NCBI GenBank assembly: GCA_020544565.1
Contig: CP078014.1
Span: forward strand, 2,792,016-2,856,015
Source of the DNA: Bradyrhizobiaceae bacterium
Lineage (GTDB): Bacteria > Pseudomonadota > Alphaproteobacteria > Rhizobiales > Xanthobacteraceae
Length of the DNA: 64,000 nt
Reading direction: 5' to 3'
Shown here: positions 1 through 8,418 of the stretch, piece by piece
How positions within the stretch are numbered: the stretch's first letter is position 1
How the letters are laid out: each line of letters starts with the position of its first letter
Program-made: the position numbers and the translations under genes
The notes under the pieces: generated by a model
Database searches by the model: none
Told to the model about the DNA's origin: nothing
Seen by the model: the letters and a program-made list of their open reading frames with translations, nothing else

Positions 1-660
1 CAGCGCCGCGATGATCGTGGCGATGTCCGGCACCGGGTTGGAGGCGCGGTGCGGATAGGCGACGTGGCCCTGCACGCCATCGACGACGATGGTGCCGGAC
101 TGCGAGCCGCGCCGGCCGGCCTTGATGGTGTCGCCGATCTCATTGACGTTGCTCGGCTCGCCCAGCACGCAGTGATCGAATGTCTCGCCGCGCGTCGCCG
201 CCCATTGCAGCAGCTTGACGGTGCCGTTGACGGCGATGTCTTCCTCGTCGCCGGTGATAAGGAAGGAAATCGAACCTTTCGGCTGGCCGCCGTTGGCCGC
301 GAGATAATCGAGCACCGCCGCCACCGCGCAGGCGATGCCGCCCTTCATGTCCACCGCGCCGCGGCCGTAGAGCAGGCCGTCCTTGACCTCGCCCGCGAAC
401 GCGCCGTGCGACCACTGCGCCTCGTCTCCCGGCGGCACCACGTCGGTGTGGCCGGCGAAGGTGATGTGCGGCGCGGCGGTGCCGATACGCGCGTAGAGAT
501 TGTCGATGTCGGCCGCGCCGGGCTCGGAGAAGGTGACGCGATGCACCGCGAAACCGGCATCGCCGAGCAGCTTCTCCAGCACACCGAGCGCGCCCGCATC
601 CGCCGGCGTCACCGAGGGACAGCGGACCAGATCGCGGGCAATGGAGAGAGCGTCGGCCAT
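1..660 (-). CDS. dapE: Succinyl-diaminopimelate desuccinylase, 3' end beyond window
   Basis: This M20-family zinc hydrolase removes succinate from N-succinyl-LL-2,6-diaminopimelate in the lysine and peptidoglycan pathway. The first 220 residues are visible, starting at the ATG at 660; the C-terminal part (family length about 380) lies past the left edge. Metal and catalytic residues are in place: His71 in the [11 protein letters not shown] block, Asp104 in VDMKGG, and the Glu pair at 139-140 in TGDEED. dapD, the preceding enzyme of the pathway, lies just upstream on the same strand, so the two are probably cotranscribed, with a short palindromic repeat between them. Identity is secure; only the end is missing. 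Confidence 0.95.
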   Translation of the reverse strand, partial: MADALSIARDLVRCPSVTPADAGALGVLEKLLGDAGFAVHRVTFSEPGAADIDNLYARIGTAAPHITFAGHTDVVPPGDEAQWSHGAFAGEVKDGLLYGRGAVDMKGGIACAVAAVLDYLAANGGQPKGSISFLITGDEEDIAVNGTVKLLQWAATRGETFDHCVLGEPSNVNEIGDTIKAGRRGSQSGTIVVDGVQGHVAYPHRASNPVPDIATIIAAL

Positions 661-680
661 AGTCTTCACTTTAAGGTGGG

Positions 681-716
681 CATGATCAAAACCGGTACCC
701 ACTTTTCCGGATCATG
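681..716. repeat. Short palindromic repeat between dapD and dapE
   Basis: An imperfect inverted repeat has outer arms CATGATC and GATCATG around an ACCGGT core. It fills most of the dapD-dapE spacer. Similar ACCGGT-centred elements are common in Bradyrhizobium-group genomes, and a related GAAACCGGTTC core appears after radC near 60673. It could act as an intra-operon RNA hairpin; that is inference. Confidence 0.65.
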
Positions 717-719
717 CCC

Positions 720-1565
720 TCAGTCGCGCAGCAGGTCGTTGATGCTGGTCTTGGAGCGGGTGCGCTCATCGACGCGCTTGACGATGACGGCGCAGGCGGT
801 GTTCGGGCCGGGCTGGCCGTTCTTCAGCGGCTTGCCGGGCAGCGTGCCGGGCACCAGCACCGCATATTCCGGCACTTCGCCGATGAAGGTCTCGCCGGTC
901 TCGCGATCGACGATCTTGGTGGAGGCGCCGAGGAACACGCCCATCGCCAGCACCGCGCCCTTGCGCACGATGACGCCCTCGGCGACTTCCGAACGCGCGC
1001 CGATGAAACAGTCGTCCTCGATGATGACCGGACCGGCCTGCAGCGGCTCCAGCACGCCGCCGATGCCGACACCGCCGGAGATGTGCACGCGCTTGCCGAT
1101 CTGCGCGCAGGAACCGACGGTGGACCATGTGTCCACCATGGTGGCTTCATCGACATAGGCGCCGAGATTGACGAAGGACGGCATCAGCACCACGTTCTTG
1201 GCGATGAAGGCCGAGCGGCGCACGATGGCGCCGGGCACGGCGCGGAAGCCGGCGTCGCGGAAGCGGCTTTCGCCCCAGTCCTCGAACTTCGAGGGTACCT
1301 TGTCCCACCACTGCGCGCCGCCGGGGCCGCCGGTGATCGGCGCCATGTCGTTGAGGCGGAACGACAGCAGCACCGCCTTCTTCAGCCACTGATTGACGTG
1401 CCATTGTCCGTCCGCCTGCCGCTCCGCCACCCGGGCCTCGCCCTTATCAAGCATGTCGAGCGCCAGTTCCACGGCGTCGCGCACTTCGCCTTTGGTGCTG
1501 GCATTGACGGTATCGCGGGCATCGAAGGCGGCGTTCAGCGTGGTTTCGAGAGCGGAAAGAGACAT
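720..1565 (-). CDS. dapD: Tetrahydrodipicolinate N-succinyltransferase
   Basis: DapD transfers succinate from succinyl-CoA to 2,3,4,5-tetrahydrodipicolinate in the succinylase branch of lysine and meso-DAP synthesis. The protein has 281 residues, the normal length. After an N-terminal helical part it shows the left-handed beta-helix hexapeptide pattern from about residue 100 to 240, including [20 protein letters not shown], which is typical of the trimeric family. It precedes dapE on the reverse strand, and the gap is filled by a short palindrome. The upstream gap 1566-1709 must hold its promoter; I see a TTGACT-like hexamer on the reverse strand there but no convincing -10 partner. Confidence 0.96.
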   Translation of the reverse strand: MSLSALETTLNAAFDARDTVNASTKGEVRDAVELALDMLDKGEARVAERQADGQWHVNQWLKKAVLLSFRLNDMAPITGGPGGAQWWDKVPSKFEDWGESRFRDAGFRAVPGAIVRRSAFIAKNVVLMPSFVNLGAYVDEATMVDTWSTVGSCAQIGKRVHISGGVGIGGVLEPLQAGPVIIEDDCFIGARSEVAEGVIVRKGAVLAMGVFLGASTKIVDRETGETFIGEVPEYAVLVPGTLPGKPLKNGQPGPNTACAVIVKRVDERTRSKTSINDLLRD

Positions 1566-1709
1566 TATCGGTCCTTGCAGGCGGAAGGGAAGCGACGGCG
1601 CGCGCAGGCGCGGCGCTGCTGGTTGGCGGCAGCGTTTGTCGGATTTTTAGGGGGTGCGAGTCAACACCGCGCCGGCGGGATTGTCCCCATCCGGCCGCGG
1701 CGGCAGAGC

Positions 1710-2762
1710 TTATTCCGCGGGCTGAAGCCGCCGCTTCGGCTGTTTGGGCGCGATCCAGAACATGGCGGGACGCTCGAACAGGAAGGTGAGGCCGACGCGC
1801 CGCGCACCCCACCATATCGCCAGCGCGCCAAGCACGCCGCAGGCCGTCACCAGCAGCGCCACCGTGCCGACATCCAGCGAGGTGAAGCGCAGCAGCGCGA
1901 TGCGCGACGCCGCCATCGGCAGGAAGAAGGCGAGATAGATCACGATGGAATTCTCGCCGCAGAAGCGCAGCGCGTCGAGCCATTGCGCCCGCGCCAGCAG
2001 CACGCCGGTGACGATGATGGCGCAGGCCCCCGCGAATCCCAGCGCCAGCGACACCACCGGCAGGTCCGCCAACCCCATGAACACCAGTGCGGCGTTGACG
2101 GCGAACCACGCCCCAAGCCCGACAAACGCCAGACCCGGGCGGGCCCGCGCCCGATCCGCCAGCGCGAACACAGCGTTGGCGAACAGATAGCCGGAATAAA
2201 AATAGACGAAGCGCGCCGCGAATTCGTCGATCAGGGTCCAGCCGGTGGAGACGTGGGCCATTTCCAGCGCCGCCGCGACAAGCCAGATCAGCGCCGCGGG
2301 AAGGCGCTGCGTCGCCTTGGTCAGCACGAAGAACACCGGCAGCATGTAGATGAACCACAGCGTGCCGAACGGCTCGATATACGACAGCAGATACAGCCGG
2401 CCGACGGAGGCCCAGCCGCCCTCGGCGGCGAGGCCGGGCGCCTTGAAGGCGAACTGGATGGTGAGCCACAGCACATAGAAATAGGCGAAGTGCACCACCT
2501 TGCGGTCGAGATAGGTGCGCCAGTCGCGGTCGATCACCCGCGCCAGGAACAGCCCGGAGATCAGGAAGAAATCCGGCATCCGGAACGGCCGGGCGAATTC
2601 CACCACCACATGCATGAAGCCCTGCCGGCCGGCGGCCAGCTCGGTGCCGAGGGTGGAATGCATCATCACCACCATGATGATGCAGATTCCCTTGGCGTAA
2701 TCGACCCAATCCACCCGCCGATCCGTTCCTGGCAGGGCCGCCGCTGTTCCGATCTCGCTCAT
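1710..2762 (-). CDS. Acyltransferase family 3 membrane protein
   Basis: This 350-residue polytopic protein belongs to the acyltransferase-3 (OafA/OpgC/NodX-like) family, whose members O-acylate extracellular glycans or lipids. The N-terminus carries the family start VDYAKGICIIMVVMMHS (residues about 20-36), followed by PFRMPDFFLISGLFLARVID, the Arg-containing second family block, and about ten hydrophobic segments. The substrate cannot be read from the sequence. It is divergent from ugd, whose product (UDP-glucuronate) feeds surface polysaccharides, so a role in modifying a surface glycan is plausible but inferred. Confidence 0.85.
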   Translation of the reverse strand: MSEIGTAAALPGTDRRVDWVDYAKGICIIMVVMMHSTLGTELAAGRQGFMHVVVEFARPFRMPDFFLISGLFLARVIDRDWRTYLDRKVVHFAYFYVLWLTIQFAFKAPGLAAEGGWASVGRLYLLSYIEPFGTLWFIYMLPVFFVLTKATQRLPAALIWLVAAALEMAHVSTGWTLIDEFAARFVYFYSGYLFANAVFALADRARARPGLAFVGLGAWFAVNAALVFMGLADLPVVSLALGFAGACAIIVTGVLLARAQWLDALRFCGENSIVIYLAFFLPMAASRIALLRFTSLDVGTVALLVTACGVLGALAIWWGARRVGLTFLFERPAMFWIAPKQPKRRLQPAE

Positions 2763-2914
2763 GATGTCCCGTTCCGGTGCAATTCCGCCCCATCCTGGCG
2801 GGAATGGGTTTCATTCTGCTTTATTCATACAAATGTTGTGCCCATTGGCCGCCGATCTGGGCTAAAAGGCCCGCGAAAACAACGTTCTCCCATTTACCTT
2901 AAGGCGGGGCATTC

Positions 2915-4225
2915 ATGCGGATCACCATGGTCGGCACAGGCTATGTGGGGCTGGTATCGGGGGCCTGCTTCGCGGACTTCGGCCATCGCGTCACCTGCGT
3001 CGATACCGACGCGGGCAAGATCGCGGCGCTCAACCGCGGCGAGATCCCGATTTTCGAGCCGGATCTCGACCGGCTGGTGGCCGACTGCGTCAAGGCCGGC
3101 CGGCTCGATTTCACCACCGACCTTGCGGGTCCGGTGGCCGACGCGGACGCGGTGTTCATCGCGGTCGGCACCCCGTCGCGGCGTGGCGACGGCCATGCCG
3201 ACCTGTCCTACGTCCACGCCGCCGCGCGCGACATCGCCAAGGTGCTGCAGGGCTTCACCGTGGTGGTGACCAAATCCACCGTGCCGGTCGGCACCGGCGA
3301 CGAGGTCGAGCGCATCATCCGCGAAACCAACCCGCAGGCCGACGTCGCCGTCGCCTCCAACCCCGAATTCCTGCGCGAGGGCGCGGCGATCCGCGACTTC
3401 AAGCATCCCGACCGCATCGTGGTCGGCACCGACGACGAGCGCGCCCGCAAGGTGCTGGGCGAAGTGTATCGCCCGCTCTATCTCAACCAGGCGCCGATCA
3501 TGTACACCGCGCGGCGCACGGCGGAGCTGATCAAATACGCCGCCAACGCCTTTCTCGCCACCAAGATCACCTTCATCAACGAGATCGCGGACCTCGCGGA
3601 AAAGGTCGGCGCGGACGTGCAGGACGTGGCGCGCGGCATCGGCCTCGACAACCGCATCGGCCCGAAATTCCTCAACGCCGGTCCCGGCTTCGGCGGCTCG
3701 TGCTTTCCCAAGGACACCCGCGCGCTGGTCAAAACCGCGCTCGACCACGACGTGCCGCTGCGCATCGTCGAAGCCGTGCTCGCGGTCAATGACAACAGGA
3801 AGCGCGCCATGGCGCGTAAGGTGGCGGCTGCCCTCGGCGGCAATCTGCGCGGCAAGACCGTCGGCCTGCTCGGACTGACCTTCAAGCCCGACACCGACGA
3901 CATGCGCGAGGCGCCCTCGATCCCGCTGGTGACCGGATTGCTCGACCTCGGCGCGACGGTGCGCGCCTACGATCCCGTCGGCATGGAGCAGGCCAAGCGC
4001 GAACTGCCCGACATCACCTATTGCGAGGACGCCTATGCCTGCGCCAGGGGCGCGGACGCGCTGGTGATCGTCACCGAATGGGTCCAGTTCCGCGCCCTCG
4101 ACTTTGAGCGGCTGAAGCGCGATCTGGCCCAGCCGGTGGTGGTGGACCTGCGCAACATCTACCGGCGCGACGAGATGCAGGCGCTCGGCTTCACCTATGA
4201 GAGCATCGGGCGGGGTTCAGTTTGA
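2915..4225 (+). CDS. ugd: UDP-glucose 6-dehydrogenase
   Basis: This enzyme oxidises UDP-glucose to UDP-glucuronate with two NAD+, supplying a precursor for exopolysaccharide and LPS. Its 436 residues are normal for the bacterial form. The N-terminal Rossmann motif is VGTGYVGLVSG (residues 6-16). The catalytic cysteine is about residue 263 within FGGSCFPKDTRAL, and the C-terminal UDP-binding part includes GLTFKPDTDDMREAPS. It is a single transcription unit, divergent from the acyltransferase gene across a 152-base gap. A dispersed palindromic repeat follows the stop codon. Confidence 0.96.
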   Translation: MRITMVGTGYVGLVSGACFADFGHRVTCVDTDAGKIAALNRGEIPIFEPDLDRLVADCVKAGRLDFTTDLAGPVADADAVFIAVGTPSRRGDGHADLSYVHAAARDIAKVLQGFTVVVTKSTVPVGTGDEVERIIRETNPQADVAVASNPEFLREGAAIRDFKHPDRIVVGTDDERARKVLGEVYRPLYLNQAPIMYTARRTAELIKYAANAFLATKITFINEIADLAEKVGADVQDVARGIGLDNRIGPKFLNAGPGFGGSCFPKDTRALVKTALDHDVPLRIVEAVLAVNDNRKRAMARKVAAALGGNLRGKTVGLLGLTFKPDTDDMREAPSIPLVTGLLDLGATVRAYDPVGMEQAKRELPDITYCEDAYACARGADALVIVTEWVQFRALDFERLKRDLAQPVVVDLRNIYRRDEMQALGFTYESIGRGSV

Positions 4226-4266
4226 AGACGCTCTGTTGTGAGCGCGAATCTGCCGCGGAAGATGAT

Positions 4267-4353
4267 CGTCATCACCGGGCTTGTCCCGGTGATCCACGCC
4301 TTGCCTAAATTTGCTAAAGACGTGGATGGCCGGGACAAGCCCGGCCATGACGA
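4267..4353. repeat. Dispersed palindromic repeat, family A
   Basis: Two nested inverted repeats (CACCGGGCTTGTCCCGGTG-like and GCCGGGACAAGCCCGGC-like) lie between terminal CGTCAT and ATGACG and are joined by an AT-richer linker. Related copies occur at 9984-10104, 20808-20894 and 60786-60904. This copy ends a few bases before the start codon of hrpB and follows ugd, so it may work as a transcript-end structure. It has no transposase and resembles BIME/MITE-type elements. Confidence 0.85.
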
Positions 4354-4365
4354 ATATTGAATGAC

Positions 4366-6870
4366 ATGATCTTCACCACGCCCCTGCCCATTGACGCGGT
4401 TCTCGGCGACCTGACAACCACGCTCGCGCAGCACAGCACCGCCGTGCTGGTGGCGCCGCCGGGCGCGGGCAAGACCACGCGCGTACCGCTGGCGCTGCTC
4501 GATGCCGACTGGGCTCGCGGCAAGAAGATCATCGTGCTGGAGCCGCGCCGCATCGCCGCGCGCGCCGCCGCCGAGCGCATGGCGCAGACGCTGGGCGAAA
4601 AGGCCGGCGACACGATCGGCTACCGCGTACGCTTCGGCTCGAAGGTCTCGCGTGCGACGCGGATCGAGGTGGTGACCGAAGGCATCTTCACGCGACAGAT
4701 TCTCGACGACCCGGAACTGAACGGCGTCGCCGCCGTGCTGTTCGACGAATTCCACGAGCGCTCGCTCGATGCTGATCTCGGCCTCGCGCTGGCGCGCGAC
4801 GCGCAGCAAGGTTTGCGCGAGGACCTGCGCATTGTGGTGATGTCGGCGACGCTCGATGGCGCGCGCATCGCCGCACTGCTTGGCGACGCGCCGGTGATCG
4901 AAAGCCAGGGTCGGGCGTTTCCGGTGGAGACGCACTATCTCGGCCGCAAGCCCGACGCGCCGGTGGAGCGGCAGATGGCCGACGCCATCACCCAGGCGCT
5001 GCGCGCCCACAGCGGATCGGTGCTGGCGTTTCTGCCGGGCGCGGCCGAAATCCGCCGCACCCAGACGTTTCTCACCGAGCGCATCAACGATCCCGCGATC
5101 GAGATCGTGCCGCTGTTCGGCGCGCTCGACGCCGCCGTGCAGGACCGCGCCATCGCCCCCGCGCCCAAGGGTATGCGCAAGGTGGTGCTGGCGACCTCGA
5201 TCGCCGAGACCTCGCTGACCATCGAGGGCGTGCGCATCGTCGTCGATTGCGGCCTCGCGCGGGTGCCGCGCTACGAGCCGGACATCGGCCTGACGCGGCT
5301 GGAAACCGTGCGCGCCTCGCGCGCCGCCGTCGATCAGCGCCGCGGCCGCGCCGGCCGCACCGAGCCCGGCGTGTGCTACCGGCTGTGGGACGAGCCGCAG
5401 ACCGCATCGCTGGAGCCCTATACGCGGCCGGAAATCCTCGCCGCCGATCTGTCCGCGCTGGTGCTCGACCTTGCCCACTGGGGAACGAATGATTCGTCCA
5501 CGCTGGCGTTTCTCGATCCGCCGCCGCGGCCGGCGTTGAGCGAAGCGCGGACGTTGTTGCGCGAACTCGACGCCCTCGACGACGACGGCCGCATCACCGA
5601 CGAGGGCAACAGCCTGCGCGCGCTGGCGCTGCCGCCGCGCCTCGCCCGCATGATCGTGGACGCCGCGCGCCTCGGCGCGGGGCACGAAGCGGCGCTGATC
5701 GCCGCCATCCTCACCGAGCGCGGGCTCGGCGGCGACAGCGTCGACCTCGACGCGCGGCTCGATCAATTCCGCCGCGACCGCTCGCAGCGCGCGCAGAGCG
5801 CGCGGCAGATGGCGCTGCGCTGGGACAAGCAGGTAGCGAGCGATGATGGCGCGCGCAATTTTTCTGCTCCCTCCCCCGTTGCGGGGGAAGGTCCAGAAGG
5901 GAAGTTGAGCACCGGCGAGATTCTCGCCCTCGCCTTCCCGGACCGCGTCGCGCGCAATCGCGGCAAGGCGAGCTTCACGCTGGCCAACGGCCGCGGGGCG
6001 AGTGTTGAACAGACCTCGGCGCTGGCGCGCGAACCCTATCTCGCCGTCGCCGAACTCACCGGCACCGCCGCGAGCGGCCGCATCCTGCTCGCCGCGCCGA
6101 TCACGCAAGCCGCGATCGAGGCCCGCTTCGCCGCGCACATCACCGTGGACGACGAGATCGCCTTCGACAGGGCGACGATGGCGCTGCGCGCGCGGCGGCG
6201 CAAGAAGCTGCATGCCATCACGCTGTCCGAGCAGCCGCTGGCGATCACGCCGTCGGAGGAGACCGCGCGTCGTCTCGCCGACGGGCTGATCGCGGCAGGA
6301 ATCGAACGGCTGCCGTGGTCGAAGGCGCTGCGGCAATGGCGCGACCGGGTGATATTCCTGCGCGCGGCCGCACCGGACGAATGGCCCGACCTGTCCGATG
6401 CGGCACTGGCGCAGACAAGCAGTGACTGGCTCGCGCCCGCGCTGCACGACAAGACAGCGCTGGCGGATCTCTCCGCCGGCGAACTGTCCGACGCGCTGAT
6501 GGCGCTGCTGCCGTGGGACACGCGCGCGCGGCTCGACCGCGAGGCCCCGACCCATTTCGAGGCCCCGACCGGCACCGCACTGCCCATCGACTACGAGGCC
6601 GAGCAGGGCCCGACCATTGCGGTGCGGCTGCAGGAGCTGTTCGGGCTCACGGTCCACCCTTCCATCGCCAAAGGCAAAATTCCGCTGGTGCTCGAACTGC
6701 TGTCGCCGGCGCACCGCCCGGTGCAGGTGACGCGCGACCTGCCCGGCTTCTGGCGCGGCAGCTACGCCGCGGTGCGCGCCGACCTGCGCGGGCGCTATCC
6801 GCGCCATCCCTGGCCGGAAGACCCCGCCTCCGCGCCGCCGACCCGCCGCGTCAAGCCGCGCGGGACCTAA
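4366..6870 (+). CDS. hrpB: ATP-dependent helicase HrpB
   Basis: HrpB is a DEAH-box superfamily 2 helicase of unsettled cellular role. From the ATG at 4366 it has 834 residues (E. coli about 809); an in-frame TTG at 4357 is an alternative start, and neither has a strong ribosome-binding site. Walker A is GAGKTTRVP (Lys36), the DEAH-type box is DEFHER at about 127, and motif VI includes QRRGRAGRTEPG. The HrpB-specific C-terminal region ends with GFWRGSYAAVRADLRGRYPRHPWPEDP. Residues about 500-513 look encoded by a short inserted palindromic repeat (see 5867-5904). Confidence 0.93.
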   Translation: MIFTTPLPIDAVLGDLTTTLAQHSTAVLVAPPGAGKTTRVPLALLDADWARGKKIIVLEPRRIAARAAAERMAQTLGEKAGDTIGYRVRFGSKVSRATRIEVVTEGIFTRQILDDPELNGVAAVLFDEFHERSLDADLGLALARDAQQGLREDLRIVVMSATLDGARIAALLGDAPVIESQGRAFPVETHYLGRKPDAPVERQMADAITQALRAHSGSVLAFLPGAAEIRRTQTFLTERINDPAIEIVPLFGALDAAVQDRAIAPAPKGMRKVVLATSIAETSLTIEGVRIVVDCGLARVPRYEPDIGLTRLETVRASRAAVDQRRGRAGRTEPGVCYRLWDEPQTASLEPYTRPEILAADLSALVLDLAHWGTNDSSTLAFLDPPPRPALSEARTLLRELDALDDDGRITDEGNSLRALALPPRLARMIVDAARLGAGHEAALIAAILTERGLGGDSVDLDARLDQFRRDRSQRAQSARQMALRWDKQVASDDGARNFSAPSPVAGEGPEGKLSTGEILALAFPDRVARNRGKASFTLANGRGASVEQTSALAREPYLAVAELTGTAASGRILLAAPITQAAIEARFAAHITVDDEIAFDRATMALRARRRKKLHAITLSEQPLAITPSEETARRLADGLIAAGIERLPWSKALRQWRDRVIFLRAAAPDEWPDLSDAALAQTSSDWLAPALHDKTALADLSAGELSDALMALLPWDTRARLDREAPTHFEAPTGTALPIDYEAEQGPTIAVRLQELFGLTVHPSIAKGKIPLVLELLSPAHRPVQVTRDLPGFWRGSYAAVRADLRGRYPRHPWPEDPASAPPTRRVKPRGT
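5867..5904. repeat. Family D palindromic repeat inside hrpB
   Basis: The sequence contains CTCCCTCCCCC and GGGGGAAGG arms like those of the repeat at 25303-25410. It is read in frame and yields a Pro/Ala/Gly-rich stretch around SAPSPVAGEGPEG. This sits between the helicase core and the C-terminal part of HrpB, a spot that would tolerate a loop insertion. The assignment rests on similarity to the other family D copies. Confidence 0.6.
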
Positions 6871-7013
6871 CGGCGCAGCCTCGGAATTAACCGTTCCCTC
6901 ACCGTTATTTCGGAAAAAGCCGTCGGAGCGACTGCGAAAGCGGCCGAGCTTCGGACGGCCGTGAGGAACCTGGCGTAGGGTTCGCGCGGGACCGGGTATA
7001 TTGGTGCAGAGAT

Positions 7014-7568
7014 ATGCGAGCCATCTTGATTCTGGCGGCCCTGCTGATCGTGTTCGGAACGTCCATGGCGAAAGTCGCGGACACCATGACCGGCGAACGG
7101 GCTCAGGCCAAGAGCGCGGACAAGGCCGCCGACAAGGCCAAGGCACGGAACGCCTTCGCCGCGATGCAGCCGCCGCAGCGCACGCTGGCGACGACGGGCC
7201 GCAGCGTGACCATTCCCCGCGACAGACGCGGCCATTTCCAGACCGAAGGCAGCGTTGACGGCCGCCGCCTCGACTTCATGGTGGATACCGGTGCCTCGGT
7301 GATCGCGCTGAACGAAAGCTCGGCGGCCCGGGTTGGCGTCTATCCCCGCCCCGACGACTACACCGCCAACGTCTCCACCGCCAACGGCTCGGTCAAGGCC
7401 GCGCGCACCCGCCTGCGCCGGGTGAGCATCGGCGGCCTCGAGGTGCGCGATGTCGATGCGCTGGTGCTACCCGACACCGCGCTGTCGGAAAACCTGCTCG
7501 GCCTGTCGTTCCTGTCGAAGCTCAAGCGCTACGAATTCACCGGCGGCAAGCTGGTGATGGAGCAGTAG
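7014..7568 (+). CDS. Membrane-anchored retropepsin-like aspartic protease
   Basis: This 184-residue protein belongs to the clan AA, TIGR02281-type family. An N-terminal hydrophobic segment (residues about 3-16) should anchor it or act as a signal. The catalytic motif is DFMVDTGASVIALN (DTGA at about 90-93), followed by the flap and the family's C-terminal LLGLSFLSKLKRYEF. Such single-domain proteins are expected to dimerise like retropepsin, with the protease domain in the periplasm. The biological substrate is unknown. It is not tightly linked to a neighbour; hrpB ends 143 bases upstream. Confidence 0.85.
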   Translation: MRAILILAALLIVFGTSMAKVADTMTGERAQAKSADKAADKAKARNAFAAMQPPQRTLATTGRSVTIPRDRRGHFQTEGSVDGRRLDFMVDTGASVIALNESSAARVGVYPRPDDYTANVSTANGSVKAARTRLRRVSIGGLEVRDVDALVLPDTALSENLLGLSFLSKLKRYEFTGGKLVMEQ

Positions 7569-7582
7569 GGATATCCATCCCT

Positions 7583-7666
7583 CGTCATTGCGAGGAGCAC
7601 TTGCGACGAAGCAATCCAGCTTCCCGGATTGTTGCAGTGGATTGCTTCAATGCGCTCGCAATGACG
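7583..7666. repeat. Dispersed palindromic repeat, family B
   Basis: The element runs from CGTCATTGCGAGGAGC through AAGCAATCCAG and GGATTGCTTC to CGCAATGACG, so the ends and inner arms are inverted repeats. It lies between the convergent protease and DUF938 genes, where it could end transcription from both sides. Other copies are at 15835-15924 and 39819-39909. Confidence 0.9.
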
Positions 7667-7667
7667 A

Positions 7668-8270
7668 TTATGTTCGCCAAAACACCACGCTCAGATTGTT
7701 CGCCGGCATCTCGGTGACCGCCGGCGCCGAAAACCCGTGATCGCGCGCCAGCGCCGCCACGACCTCCAGATCGCGCAGGCCCCACTCCGGATGCCGCGCC
7801 TTGAGGCTGGCGTCGAACGCCTCGTTGCTCGGGGCGGTGACCACGCCGGCGCGGCGAAACGGTCCGTACAGATACAGCGGCGCGCCCGCGGGCAGCAGCC
7901 TTGCGGCTCCTCGCAGCAGTCCCTGCGTCGCCCGCCACGGCGCGATGTGGATCATGTTGATGCAGAGAATGGCGGCGGCGGACGACAGCGGCCACTTATC
8001 CGCGGCCGCATCCAGCGCCAGCGGCAACCTGACATTGGCGAGCCCGGCCTGCCGCGCCCAGGCCGCGATGCTTTGCCGCGCGGCCTCCTCCGGATCGGAC
8101 GGCTGGAATGCGAGCACGGGGAAAGCCTGCGCGAAATGCACCACATGCTCGCCCGATCCGCTGGCGACTTCCAGCACCACGCCCGATGCGGGCAACACGT
8201 CACGCAGCACGGCGACAATGGCGTCGCGGTTGCGCGCGGTGGCGGGATAATGGAGACGGTTGTCGGTCAT
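7668..8270 (-). CDS. DUF938 SAM-dependent methyltransferase-like protein
   Basis: The 200-residue protein starts at the ATG at 8270, preceded by GAGGATCTC as ribosome-binding site. A longer reading to 8453 would overlap the next gene and lacks family similarity. The SAM-binding glycine loop is LEVASGSGEHVVHFA (residues about 33-47), and the DUF938 block NMIHIAPWRATQGLLRGA follows. The fold predicts a methyltransferase; no substrate is known for the family. It is divergent from the phosphomutase gene. Confidence 0.85.
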   Translation of the reverse strand: MTDNRLHYPATARNRDAIVAVLRDVLPASGVVLEVASGSGEHVVHFAQAFPVLAFQPSDPEEAARQSIAAWARQAGLANVRLPLALDAAADKWPLSSAAAILCINMIHIAPWRATQGLLRGAARLLPAGAPLYLYGPFRRAGVVTAPSNEAFDASLKARHPEWGLRDLEVVAALARDHGFSAPAVTEMPANNLSVVFWRT

Positions 8271-8418
8271 GAGATCCTCGATCTGAACGGCACGGAATGG
8301 CGACGCTGCCAAACCGCCGCAATTGATCCGTAAATGCCCGGCTCCCGCCTTTCCACGGTTCGAAGCATTCGCTAAAGCTGCTGGATATTGCCCGCCTGTT
8401 TTATCACGAGGCCCCTGA

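Noticed and set aside
714..3269. Long + strand open frame of 851 codons opposite dapD and the acyltransferase
   Set aside because: It runs antisense through two well-recognised genes and into ugd, is rich in His/Arg/Gln from reverse-strand codon bias, and has no family similarity.
4195..7146. 983-codon reverse-strand open frame opposite hrpB
   Set aside because: Antisense shadow of hrpB; no start context, no domain.
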